Shown piece after piece: positions 1 through 10,278 of a DNA stretch of 51,869 nt. Source of the DNA: Volvariella volvacea V23 (taxonomy: Eukaryota; Basidiomycota; Agaricomycetes; Agaricales; Pluteaceae). The notes beneath the pieces are model-generated. The model did no database searches. It was not told where the DNA came from and worked only from the letters and a program-made list of their open reading frames with translations. A program made the translations under genes and the position numbers. The DNA is taken from positions 1-51,869 of the forward strand of contig KB722783.1 of assembly GCA_000349905.1 (NCBI GenBank), read 5' to 3'. Position 1 is the first letter of the stretch. Each line of letters opens with the position of its first letter.

Positions 1-450
1 GATCCCACGGGTACAGAATTGGATCGGAGAGCGAACGACACCTTTGTCCAGCTTCCTTTATGATTTTGTATTGCCAACCCAAACAGCTTGTGAACCGGAG
101 AGCGAGTTAAGGCGAACAAAATATGATAAGACGACTCAGCTTTTCCAATTCAAATTACGACGATTGGAATTCCTATCTACAAAGCCGAAATTTCAATATC
201 TCGAACAACAGCTGGATTCTGAGCGTGCAGAACATAAACACGATGGAGCTGCCGGATGTGGCTTAAGGCGTGGGAATAGCGCCCGAGGAGCTCGGTACCG
301 GCACTCCTTGGGCGCTCTCGCCACCACACCCGCACCCAATCCTCGGTCATGGTGAGGTGCTAGGACATTCTAAGTCGCCTTATCTCATTTTCATCCGTTT
401 TCCAGCTACCTGACCCTACTCCTATAGGGAGAAAGTGCACTGGGGAGGAC
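1..450. other. left-edge region, no recognised gene
   Basis: An open frame of 103 codons on the plus strand (44-355) has no similarity I recognise. It is low-complexity and Arg/Ala-rich toward its end. It could be a degraded fragment of a neighbouring gene or chance. The stretch just before position 451 serves as upstream sequence of the F-box gene. Confidence 0.3.
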
Positions 451-2100
451 ATGAACCAAGTGTTCGATCCTCAACCACAAAGACTAGCACTCGAATCTGA
501 AATATTATCCTTGAAGGCCAGGCTTCGTGATCTCGAAAGACAACTGAACGCATTACCAAATCCCATCAACTTGAGCGCTTCACCTATCCGTCGTCTCCAC
601 GACGACATGCTCAGAGAAATCTTTGTCCGATGCTTACCCATCGATTCCTATGCGTTCATGAAAACAAGCCAGGCTCCTCTCCTACTCTGCCGTATTTGCA
701 GTCACTGGAGAGAAGTCGCCCTAACAATCCCAAGGCTCTGGTCTTCCATCTACGTCCCCTACATCTCTCCCATCGACTCCACCTACATTGCCTTCATCCC
801 AGAATTGCAGGTCCGTCTTGACGCAATATCGTCCTGGCTCTCCCGTTCCGGTGGCCTTCCCTTATCCATCTCATGCTACATCAACGACTCAATGATCCAC
901 GGCGACGAAAACGCCACCGCATCGAAGGACCTCATCAAACTACTGACCACATTCAGCCACCGATGGAAACACATCAACCTCGAAGTCCACCCTGACGTCG
1001 CCAGCAGCGAACCGCTCCGCCTCCTTTGTGCCAGCGATCTGCCCATCCTGGAGTCCTTCACAATCACCTGCAGCCACGTGGTGATCGGCGTCGATGGTCA
1101 GTTAAGTTGGCCATCGACTCCAGAAGGCGTCCTCGGAGCCCCTCTCCTCCGAAAACTCGTCGTGCGACCGCTACACCAAGAAGCCGGAAAGCTACCCATA
1201 CACCAGTTGACGTCCCTAACTCTCCTCCTCCAATCGTATGCAAGCGCCGATATCCTCGGCCATCTTCCCTACGTCTTCGCCCACGGCCAAAACCTCGTCG
1301 AGCTCAGCCTCTGTCTAGCCGTCGGCAACCCCCCATCCGAGTCGAGCATCGCCGCCAACATCAAGTCACAGGTTCTTCCGCGCCTTGAGAGATTAGAGCT
1401 CTCCCTCGACACCGCAAGCTTCAGATCCCTATCCCTGTTCCACAAACTGCCCAAACTAAAGCACCTCAAAATCCACACCGTGGACTACCAAGAGCCCGAT
1501 CCCGGCCCGCTCGGGGACTTTATCGCCTCCATCCCAACTCTCGAGTCCTTGACCATCCGGTTTCTCAAGTTCCCAATGGACGAACTGATTAGAGCTCTAG
1601 AGCACCATACTTTGCTTTCGCATCTCACGCTGTGGAACATCGAACCCGGAGAGCCGTTCAGACGCCCCACTCGCCGACTGATAAAAGCCCTGATCGTCGA
1701 GTCAAATAAACCAGCTCTGCTTCCAAATCTTCAGTCCCTCACGCACATCTATTCGAGCATCGGAGAACGCCACTACAAGTCATTGATTCTCTCGCGTAAC
1801 TCGGGGAATTCGAACACCGTAGCCGCGCTCACTCATGTCAACATCTGTTTTCAGCTAGCCAAGACCATCGACCTCCACTCCGAACTGGCAGCCGCGTGCA
1901 TGGTTATGCCGAAGCTGGAGCTGAAGTACCCCCAAGAGTACAGGTCGGCCTTTTCTGCGGACTACGCGCTCTATAAGGGGGAGAGAATATTTATGGATGT
2001 GCATAAGGAGCTCGAGTATGACCCAGACGAGGAACCTGAAATATGGATGGAAGCAGAAAACGACGTCGAGGGATCAAGTGAAAATGAAGATACAGAGTAG
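451..2100 (+). CDS. F-box-like protein with coiled coil and leucine-rich C-terminal region (copy 1)
   Basis: A single-exon 549-residue protein. Residues about 10-37 form a heptad-rich coiled coil (LESEILSLKARLRDLERQL). An F-box-like domain follows at about 44-105, with the core PIRRLHDDMLREIFVRCLP and the downstream CRICSHWREVAL..PRLWSSI block typical of agaric F-box proteins. The remaining residues form an irregular leucine-rich region (repeated LP.LE.L.L patterns), and the C-terminus is acidic. F-box proteins of this type usually bind Skp1 and recruit substrates to SCF ubiquitin ligases; the substrate is unknown. It is the most diverged of the six F-box copies here and lacks the IPNDEE block and the 12-nt first exon seen in four of the others. 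The reading frame is intact. Confidence 0.88.
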   Translation: MNQVFDPQPQRLALESEILSLKARLRDLERQLNALPNPINLSASPIRRLHDDMLREIFVRCLPIDSYAFMKTSQAPLLLCRICSHWREVALTIPRLWSSIYVPYISPIDSTYIAFIPELQVRLDAISSWLSRSGGLPLSISCYINDSMIHGDENATASKDLIKLLTTFSHRWKHINLEVHPDVASSEPLRLLCASDLPILESFTITCSHVVIGVDGQLSWPSTPEGVLGAPLLRKLVVRPLHQEAGKLPIHQLTSLTLLLQSYASADILGHLPYVFAHGQNLVELSLCLAVGNPPSESSIAANIKSQVLPRLERLELSLDTASFRSLSLFHKLPKLKHLKIHTVDYQEPDPGPLGDFIASIPTLESLTIRFLKFPMDELIRALEHHTLLSHLTLWNIEPGEPFRRPTRRLIKALIVESNKPALLPNLQSLTHIYSSIGERHYKSLILSRNSGNSNTVAALTHVNICFQLAKTIDLHSELAAACMVMPKLELKYPQEYRSAFSADYALYKGERIFMDVHKELEYDPDEEPEIWMEAENDVEGSSENEDTE

Positions 2101-2290
2101 ATTACGTCTCATTATGCTGGATGGTGGGTGTATTCATACCTTGTATCGTGTAGCAGGATCAAAATACTGTGAGCACGAGCGGTCTGATTCATGAACAGCG
2201 TCTATTATCAGAACATATCCACGAAAATAGGCGTATCACCAATGCCCATACCGATGTAATCTTGGCTGAGCAACCCATGGACTTGGTCGG

Positions 2291-3564
2291 CTACTGCAAT
2301 AGCGGGGTTCGCTCATCCTCAGATCCTCGATCAACTTTCGGTGCACTCCGAGCACGCCCAGCCGATCTTTTGAATACACCAACGAATGCACGTCCAATTG
2401 AATCTCTGACTCTCCATATGGTCGGCTTCGTATCGTCAATTCGGTCATCGCGTATACGATGCTCCCTATCTATAACCAAAGAGATAGCAGTCATTGTCGT
2501 GAATATTGTCGCCAACGTTGTAGCTGCTGAGATCATGAACATGATGATCATCTGCAATTTGGCTGCTTGTTGGACAGAGGCGCCGCCTAGGATGGCTCCT
2601 GTCATCATGCCTGGAATCGAAATGATACCGAGCACACTGGCAAAGTGCAAATATGTCAGAATGCAGGGATACGACTGGACATGACGGAAGCCGACACACC
2701 TCATTTGGTTTATTGGTGGCGTGAGCGCCAATCTAAGCGCTTCAACGGCGATTGGACGGCTGGCCTCAAAGCGTGATGCACCAAAAGCGAGATACATCTC
2801 CACCTTGTCACGATTTTCCCTGTCGGAACATCGGTACTATGGTGAGTCTAATGCACATATGCAGCGGACATTACTCACCGCAATTCTTTGAGTATGTAGC
2901 TCAGTGAAACGACGATTGCTGAAATGGTGCTTCCACACAACATTCCCACCACAGGGACTGTACAAAAACGGTCAAATTTGGTTAATGAAGGGCATATATG
3001 CACTCACTAAACTCAATTGGTGTCCAGAAAGGATCGGTGGACATCGCGTACTTAGTACCGATGATGGATATGGGTATCGTTGAGCCCAAAAGGCCAAAAA
3101 GGACAGATGGAAACTGCGGGCGGAATAAATGAACTGCGCATTACGCGAATGTCGGTTTCATACCATGTGCGAGTGCCGGCGCTTCGATTTGTTCGTCACT
3201 GTGGTGGTATCAGTAACGCTCGGTGGCTATATGCGCTCCTAGATAATCAATACCGATTTCAAAGGTCCCTAGAAGATTGAGGAGAACTGCAAAGAATCAG
3301 AGTACTAAGAGTGCAGCAAAATTGACAGTACTTACACGCAATACCGCCGACGGCCCAAGGGTTGTTCGTGGAGAAGACCTGTTGCAACAATGTGGCAACA
3401 AGCACAAGTTGAAAAATGCATCTCAGCGCCGCGATGACGAGACTACCGCCCACACCAAGCCCTAAAAACGTTAGGATAACAGAGTTTAAGGCTATAAACG
3501 AGAACGCTAGGCCAACATTGCTCCAGTGCAGTTCTGCCTGGGCGATGTGGATGATGGAGTCCAT
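2291..3564 (-). CDS. UPF0014 family membrane protein (FetB / ALS3-STAR2-like)
   Basis: Seven exons on the minus strand (3564-3336, 3286-3254, 3198-3164, 3113-3008, 2957-2879, 2819-2700, 2636-2291) join in frame to a 315-residue protein; all six introns are GT-AG and 45-70 nt. About seven hydrophobic segments are visible. Family hallmarks are the N-terminal LGLGVGGSLVIAALRCIFQL, then FLLNLLGTFEIVTNKSKRR, and the strongly conserved SVLGIISIPGMMTGAILGG before the last membrane helix. The C-terminal tail of about 50 residues is polar and ends in DERTPLLQ, which resembles an acidic dileucine-type sorting signal. Bacterial FetB is linked to iron export, and plant ALS3/STAR2 pair with ABC ATPases in aluminium tolerance; the fungal role is not established. 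No ATPase partner is visible nearby. The gene is divergent from the oxidoreductase at 4267. Confidence 0.93.
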
Positions 3565-4266
3565 GAGTTAACCCCGCTGGGAGTCGGCTCGGGTATCACC
3601 GCATTTGTTGTGCCCTGTTTGCGTATTCAGCCAATCAGAGTGCGTCGATTTCCGAGCAGATTTTCACTGGCTACGTAGTACCACCGACACGCATCCAGTC
3701 ATCCAATGGTGTCTGATGAGCGGTCGAGATACGCCACGGTACTGTTCATAAGATTGCAGACCAACTGGATGCCTGACCCACACCGTCCCGACAGGACGAT
3801 TTGTTAGCGTCCCCCGTCGAGTGACAGCGTAGTGACTCTGACTGAGACCTCACCGTAAGCCGGGCTATCAACCCCTTCAACTCGAGCGCCAACCTGACTG
3901 CTGGGGTAGAGGATCCTAATAGAGATCAAACCCACTTGCTTCCGAGGACCTTGACGAAAATACCTCCGCTACGCTATTTTTAGCGTGAATACCTTCGGCG
4001 ACCCTTACGATGCACAGCACGCATGATACCAGGGACTTAATGACCACTCAGCAATCTTCACTGTCGGATGAAGCATTACCGAGATACCAACGTAGCTTGA
4101 GTAGCTACTGCTGTCGTTTGCTAGGAGGACAGCAGTGACGCAATGCCCGATCGAAGCTGACTTGATTAGGTATAAAAGCAAGGACCTTTTGCTGAACGCT
4201 ACTCAGCTCCCCAACTTCCACTTCTACTTCCAACCTCAACTCAAACAAGCACTCATATCTCCAGAC
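3565..4266. promoter_or_regulatory. divergent intergenic region between UPF0014 and MDR genes
   Basis: About 700 bp separates two divergently transcribed start codons, so it probably holds both promoters. No coding frame is supported in it. A TATA box lies near its right end and is listed separately. Confidence 0.5.
4171..4178 (+). promoter_or_regulatory. TATA box of the MDR oxidoreductase gene
   Basis: TATAAAAG lies 96 nt upstream of the ATG at 4267, at a plausible spacing for a fungal TATA-type promoter. A pyrimidine- and CA-rich leader follows it (CTTCCACTTCTACTTCCAAC), as is common in highly expressed fungal transcripts. Confidence 0.6.
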
Positions 4267-5497
4267 ATGTCCACTCCTACCGAGCAACAAGCCCTGTACC
4301 TCGAGACACCTCTCAGCGGAAAGTTCGAGGTCAAGAGCGCTCCCATTTACAAACCCGGCCCAGGCGACCTCCTCGTTAGAATCAAAGCGGCTGCTTTGAA
4401 CCCCATCGACTGGAAGATCCACAGGCACAACTTCTTCATCAAAAGCTATCCCGCCATTCTCGGTACGGATGCTGCTGGTGAGGTTGTTGAAGTCGGTGAG
4501 GGCGTGACGCGCTTCAAGCCTGGCGATAGAGTGTGAGTTCCATTTCACTCAACCCGCCATTACCAAATCAACTGAATTTCGACTAGTCTCTATCAAGGCT
4601 ATTTTGAGCTTAAAGATGGCTGCTTCCAGCAATATAATCTCGCCGACCACGCCGTTACTGGCAAGGTAAGTCGTGGCATCTCGACCCCACTAAGCGATTC
4701 TCTGAACTGTGTCTAGATTCCCGCCAACATCTCCTATGACGAAGCTTCGTCTATCCCCGTTGCATTCAACGCCGCCTACCTCTGCCTCTACGACAAGCTC
4801 GGCTTCGAACCACCAACCAAGAAAAGCGCGCTTGGAAAGTACAAAGGTACCCCAATTCTCATCATTGGAGGTGCGACCTCTGTGGGTCAATATGGTAAGC
4901 CCGCCTAGTCGCACATCAATACCAGCTACTAATGCATCGTCCCTCCAGCTATTCAAATGGCCAAAGCGTCCGGATTTTCACCCATCTTAACTATCGCCTC
5001 TCCCAAGCACACCGACTACCTCAAGTCCCTCGGCGCAACCCACGTCCTCGATCGCAACCTATCATTCTCTTCTCTTGGTCAAGAGATCGCCAAGGTCACT
5101 TCCCCTCTGTTCAAGTACATCGTCGACACTGTCTCGTCGCCCGAGACGCAGAAGATGGGAATGGACCTCTTGGCAGAGGGTGGTCATATGGCGATCGTTT
5201 TGGCGCCGGAGGTTGAGAAGGTGCCCGGAAAGACCGTCAGCAATGCCGTTGCTGTTAGGACATATCCGCAACATCGGGCGTTGTTGGAGGATATGTATTT
5301 GCATCTCGAGGAATGGTTGGAGTCTGGGTTGTTGAAGGTAGGGTTGAACTTGTATGTTCGTTTACGATGTGCTGACTGGAGCTGGATTGTAGCCGAACAA
5401 GGTGGAGGTCATTGGAGGATTGGAGGCTATCCCGGCTGGCTTGCTACGCTTGGAGAACAACCAAGTGTCTTGTGTCAAGCTTATTTGCCGACCGTGA
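4267..5497 (+). CDS. medium-chain dehydrogenase/reductase (zinc-free enoyl/quinone reductase-like)
   Basis: Five exons (4267-4532, 4587-4665, 4717-4894, 4949-5337, 5393-5497) give 338 residues with frame kept at every junction. The N-terminal GroES-like domain includes AAALNPIDWKI and LGTDAAGEVVEVGEGV..F.PGDRV. The Rossmann domain carries the nucleotide motif GGATSVGQYAIQMA at about residues 166-179, followed by YLKSLGATHVLD. The GHE zinc-ligand motif of classical alcohol dehydrogenases is replaced by GTD, so a zinc-independent NADPH enoyl or quinone reductase (ToxD/LovC-like superfamily) is more likely than a true alcohol dehydrogenase. The substrate cannot be read from sequence. No polyketide synthase is nearby, so a secondary-metabolism role is not supported by context. 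The start fits the TATA box 96 nt upstream. Confidence 0.92.
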
Positions 5498-6037
5498 GGA
5501 ATTTGTGGGCCTTCAGGACTAGATATTCTGTATAATTATCGTCAGTAATTGTCAATTGTCAGTACCATTCCAGCCTGAGATTCTGTGTAATCTACTATAC
5601 CGATGTAATGAAATTGGTACGATGAACACGCTAAAACCAAGTTAGGTCAGGGTGTAAGGTTGTAAATTTCATCGCGTAGCCCATCAGATAGCCACGTCTC
5701 CCAAAGGTTGTTCTCTTGTAATCCATGACTTCAACACAGAAATGAAATTCGGGGGTGTCAGTGTGAAGCATATTTACCGATCTTGAAGGGCCTGAAGATC
5801 CTTGGTACCACGTACGCGGTATGAATGATGCTGTAAATTCAGATGCAATTCTTAGCCATCAGTACCGACCTGGAATGTTTGCTACGTCCTAGATATCAAT
5901 ATAATTGACTGGTATGGCGCACTGGCGACGCGTTACACGTCCGAGCTCGTGGAGCTGGTGAGCATGCACGTGATCGAGACTGTCAAGCACACTATAGACC
6001 GCATCAGCTCCCGATTAAATTTTCCTCGAGACTCGCC
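5498..6037. other. intergenic, nothing recognised
   Basis: This is the 3' flank of the oxidoreductase and the 5' flank of the DUF7918 pseudogene. No coding frame, RNA gene or repeat was recognised. Confidence 0.4.
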
Positions 6038-6690
6038 ATGGCCGAAACAGAAATGAAGCGAAGCGGGGTCCGAGTGTGGATGGAAGTGGAGGGGGGAAAA
6101 GGCGCCCCTGTACGGCATCAAGGAGGAGGTTGGGAAAGCAAAGTAGAAAAGATGGCCGACGGTCATTTGCTGGGTGCCTTCTGAAGCGGGAAAGGTTCGT
6201 CTCGTTTGCGTCTCGCATGTCGTAGTTGCTGATTGTATGCGCAGAAATTTTCGGTTTGCTGGTCGGCCGATGATTCTGTGAATGACACCAGTGGGGAGCT
6301 GTATGCCGACGGCTTGTATTGTGGTAGTTTAGTAGTAGGGCATGGTGAAGCTGGACCCGGGTTGTTGATTACGTGGAAGTTGGGCCTAAGACAGGGAGAA
6401 AGCTGATGTTCACGGAGATTCAACTTGCAGGTGAGCGTTCACCATCCACCCATTCATGTTAGCAGCGCAAAGCTGACACGCTATTAATCGTGCAAGATAA
6501 TGAAGAGCTTGAGGATCAACCGGTGAATGAAGACCTTGGGGAGATATGTTTGTATGTCGAGGAGGTCAACGCCAAGAACTCCAGGCCGATACCTAAAATA
6601 AGAGAGTGGTCGCAAGACGAAAGAACCGCAGACGACCGAGGTTGTTCATGAACGATCGAAGGCACTGGGCCCTATCTTAATGTGGGCGCT
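6038..6690 (+). pseudogene. DUF7918 pseudogene
   Basis: The start region reads MAETEMKRSGVRVWMEVEGG, matching the N-terminus of the intact DUF7918 copies at 10279 and 12004. The family motif CWVPSEAGK is only found in another frame (around 6165-6192) and after a TAG, so exon 1 carries a frameshift and a stop. The second exon begins KFSVCWSADD after an acceptor near 6243, and then shifts frame before LMFTEIQLA. The third exon begins after an acceptor near 6497 and keeps EDLGEICLYVEEV, then shifts frame again before VHERSKALG. The intron positions match the intact genes, so it decayed in place after a DNA-level duplication and is not a retrocopy. Exons 4-6 are not recognisable. Confidence 0.85.
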
Positions 6691-7853
6691 GACCTTTTCT
6701 CAGACTTTACATTAGCAAGTTGTGAAAGAAGGTGAGCTAACCCCAGTACAGTGATGTCTGTCTTTCCTAAATCTCAGCTGAATCTATAAAGCGAAAGACC
6801 ATTTGAAAGTCGTCTATTCCAGGATATATCGAATGCATCTTCACAAAAGAAAACATTATGGTAATGCTTTGAGTATGGTACAACCAGTTAAATTTCTGAA
6901 TCACTCACCATGTCAGCATGTGAGGTATAATGATCCAAGATTTTTTTTGAATGTGCGTTATGATGGTGCTCGATTGACAAGGAAGACATTTTCCTCGTCT
7001 TACACGTTGGCAAAATATCCTTAGTCTTCTGCTATGTCCTCATGACCACTCTTTCCTGTCCACCAACCTGTTTTGATCCAGTGTGTCATTCCTCGGCGAG
7101 GGTACGACAAGGGTATGGTCACTCTCCACAGCTTATTTTCAAGCCCATCCTCTTCTCCTTTTCCCCCATCCTCACTGCTTGCCTCTTCCAAGGGGCTACT
7201 CTCTAAACGCTCTCCTTAATAACCCCATCAGCATCATCGACTTCCCTTGAGAGGAAACATTCATTCTCGTCATCATCTAATCAAAATTGAATCAACTTCA
7301 ATGTAGTGCCAGAGTGCAAAAAAATCAAAATTTCCTCCCAAATTCCTTGGATCTTTTTGCATAAATGCGAGAGCGTAAAAGAGTTGATTCTATCCAAGAT
7401 GATGAGAAAAGCATTGCCGGCATTGGGCGTCACTTCTAAGCGGAGCTACAATATTGTTCAGCCACCACTCATTCCAACTATTGCAATGACGCTTTCGTTC
7501 TGACGACCATTCATGACTGATGCCGCGATGCTCGACACATTGAATCTTGACGATACCTAATATATATGGAGGTCGTGTTAAGTGCGCTAGTGAAGCGTCA
7601 AAGAAAGCCAAGCTCCCGTACCCATCCACGGCATATACCCACAGTAGGTGGCTGGACCCTTTTTTAATCTACTTGATTGACATTCGCGTGAGTTGTGCCC
7701 TTACACGAAGGGCTGTGTCACAGTTTAATATAGTCTCCAGGCACGTTTTATTCTGTTTGCCTGGGCTCACGTCGTGACTGTTCAAACCGTTCTCAACAGT
7801 CACTTCCTTCCCAACTTCCATCCGTCCAACATAGTCCTTCACCAGACTTTGCA
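6691..7853. other. intergenic, no gene recognised
   Basis: Short open frames occur on both strands, but none shows domain signatures or intron-consistent extension. The stretch probably contains the promoter and leader of the SHD gene at 7854, including a pyrimidine-rich stretch before the ATG. Confidence 0.35.
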
Positions 7854-8541
7854 ATGAAGCATACATCACCTCCAGAGCCATCACCAACTTCAGCAAGTTC
7901 TATATGCACTGGCAATAGCTGCTCAACACGAGACAGCTGGAAGAAGGGCTCTCCATCAACGATGAGGGAGATGTTTGACGAATTCAAAGACTTTATGTCT
8001 TCTTGTCCGCACAAATGTACGTCATATGTTTCATTATTCAGTGTTATGGTGCTCATATCCCCGTTGAAGTGCAGCTGAACAGTCGGAGGTCCGCTCGAGA
8101 AAAGCTGACCCGTCTCACCGCGCAACAATTTGGTGAGCTCACTACCGATGTGTATGATGAACTCGTCCGAAGAAGGCATAGCAAAGATGGTACGTCTCAT
8201 ACAAGTTGCAAAAGTGCTTAGATAACGTTTATTCAAATATATGTTACGATCTCCACAGTCCTATTCCTACCCATACGAGAGGATTATCATCCTAAACGCA
8301 ACCAAGCCCGTCAAAAGCTCGCTACTCTTCCTCTCAATCGTTTTGAAGATCTTTCTAGCGACGTTTACTATGAAATTTCCAGGCGTTATCCAGAACTTGT
8401 AGGAGAAGTACGTTGTTTGTGGTGACCTCCCTTCGTTGTTTACCTAACCATTTGGCACAGATCTCTGGGGCGAGATTTTCCATCGCCAGTTATATTGATG
8501 ACCCTCCCCCACCATATACTGCAGTCGCAGCTCCATTTTAA
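7854..8541 (+). CDS. small two-repeat SHD protein (Spa2/GIT homology domain)
   Basis: Four exons encode about 167-172 residues. Exon 1 starts at 7854 and holds TMREMFDEFKDFM. Exon 2, ending at 8189, carries the first SHD repeat (AREKLTRLTAQQFGELTTDV then YDELVRRR). Exon 3 (8259-8407) carries the second (ARQKLATLPLNRFEDLSSDV then YYEISRRYPEL). Exon 4 (8461-8541) ends with a proline-rich tail, DDPPPPYTAVAAPF. Tandem SHD repeats are the signature of the yeast polarity scaffolds Spa2/Sph1 and of GIT proteins, where they bind MAP-kinase-kinase or PIX partners. Those proteins are much larger; this one is little more than the SHD. The exon 1/2 junction is uncertain: the obvious GTACGT donor after 8016 does not keep frame. 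Workable alternatives are 8020/8083 or 8027/8075. Confidence 0.78.
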
Positions 8542-8977
8542 CATCCTACTTATTTTTATGGCCATTAACATGCTGTTCCCTTTTTGAACGATACAAGTGC
8601 AGTATAGTGCTCAATATCGTTTCCTGATACCACTTTTGAAGAGATGTTCGTTGTAGTCATCGTGCGCGTCAGTCTTAGTGTCTTATAATATAGTATTTTC
8701 TTCTTGTATTGTCCAGATTTCGTATTCGCTCCACCATGCCAAATATCCGACTAGCCTATAGACGAAGATACCCTTTCGAGATTAGTAAAATTAACACGAC
8801 TTGATAAATTCATCCTAGTCGCATTAATATTTCCGCTCGCTCCAAAACCGGACCTAATGATGACTGCATTTGAAGACAGCATGTAGAGGATTCTGAGCAT
8901 CTAAAGACGGACACGTACTTATTAGACTACCATCACCATGTCCATCCATCCTCAACAGACGTTCTCTAAGGATAAGC
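8542..8977. other. intergenic between SHD gene and SHD remnant
   Basis: AT-rich flank with no coding frame supported. Confidence 0.4.
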
Positions 8978-9336
8978 ATGATGGAAAATTACCCTACAAC
9001 GGAGACATCACCAACTCCAAAGGGCTCGCTAAGCGATAGCAATCGTCGTTCTATACGGGACCACCGGCAGAACGACCCTCACCAACCCACGAAGATACGC
9101 TTTGGCGAGTTGAAGGAGTTTTGATATCGTGCTCAGAAAGCGTACGGCCTCGTACAACTGCATATCTCGGTGGACGCTCTTCCTGATATATATCAAGGTG
9201 CAACCTAACGCATGTACTTTACCCAGGCTGTTGCCCAGGCAACAGATGGTGAATATGTCAACCAAGAATTTTGACGAACGCTCAGTTGACACATACGATG
9301 AAATTGCTCGGAGAAGATGCAAAGATCAAGACAAAG
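8978..9336 (+). pseudogene. degenerate second SHD gene copy
   Basis: The frame from the ATG at 8978 gives TSPTPKGSLSDSNRRSIRDH and then IRFGELKEF. It aligns without gaps over 40 residues to SPTSASSICTGNSCSTRDSW...MFDEFKDF of the SHD gene at 7854 (about 14 identities by eye). It then meets a TGA. After an acceptor near 9230 a second block reads ARQ-like PRQQMVNMSTKNFDERSVDT and YDEIARRRCKD, matching the first SHD repeat of the intact gene, and ends at a GTAATT donor (9337). No second repeat is recognisable downstream. It is either a decayed paralog or a gene with an unusual intron; decay is more likely. Confidence 0.6.
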
Positions 9337-10278
9337 GTAATTCACTCCCGTGTTTGAGCTTCAAAAGCACTTGATTGACGCCTAAATCTTCGCCGCGAAC
9401 AACCATCCTGTTCCTCTGAAATCATCCAACGACCACCCGCTTAATCAAATCTTGGAGAACAAAGCTTAATTGATTTGAGGTAGGGACATCAATGCGTGGG
9501 TGGAATTTGACAGAACGAATGGCTAATGGCCATGCATGCCGAACACGGAATGGATGAGACAACGGCGTCTTCATGGTGTTGAATGCTTGGAAGGGTCCGT
9601 TCTTTTTTATATTTGCTAAGTTCACACGCCTACGCTTATGATAACGTTTCTGAATTTATACAGTTTTTTCGCTATAACCCATGCCTTCTGACCGGTTCGC
9701 GGCCGAGAGATTCTTTGATAGTGAATTTCTGCCTCTACGACATGAAAATGCTATTGCACAGCCCTGAACAGGATACTTAAAAAATCTCGTCATTAATATG
9801 CCCATCGGGTATTCATTCACTGACACAGTGACTGTCTGTTTGTTCTAGTATGTCTTTCTGGCATCCGTTGGGCTCATCATACAATAGACCAAGTGGCAAC
9901 CTGTGATCTAACGAGCAATCCAGAGAGGATCCAAATCCGATGGCATCTCCATGTGATGCTCACCCCGGCATGATTGCTATCATCGGCAGGACATTGTTGT
10001 GTCTCGCCTGAGAGTTCGCATGCCCGGACGTTCATTCAATAGGCTCAAATGCCCATGAAGGGGTCGTGAATACGCCCAATATGGGTCTTGGCTGCAACGC
10101 TGGGTCACACGGCTGTTACGCCACATGTTAACTATGACTTGTTCAGGGTGCTGCTGTACAATTGCTTGTGCATACTCACCTAAGCACACTTGATCAGGTA
10201 TCCTCTGCGTTGCTTCCTTTTAGCCCTTTCCAATCCTCCGCTGACTGTGTTTTATCCTGCAGCACACACTTGATCAAT
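9337..10278. other. intergenic with possible 5' UTR intron of the DUF7918 gene
   Basis: No coding frame was recognised. Near the right end GTATCC (from 10198) to CTGCAG (ending 10262) looks like a 65-nt intron in the leader of the gene at 10279. A 12-bp direct repeat, CACACTTGATCA, lies at 10185-10196 and 10265-10276, on either side of it. Confidence 0.4.

Noticed and set aside
44..355. 103-codon frame at the left edge as a gene
   Set aside because: Arg/Ala-rich low-complexity translation, no recognised domain and no intron-consistent continuation.
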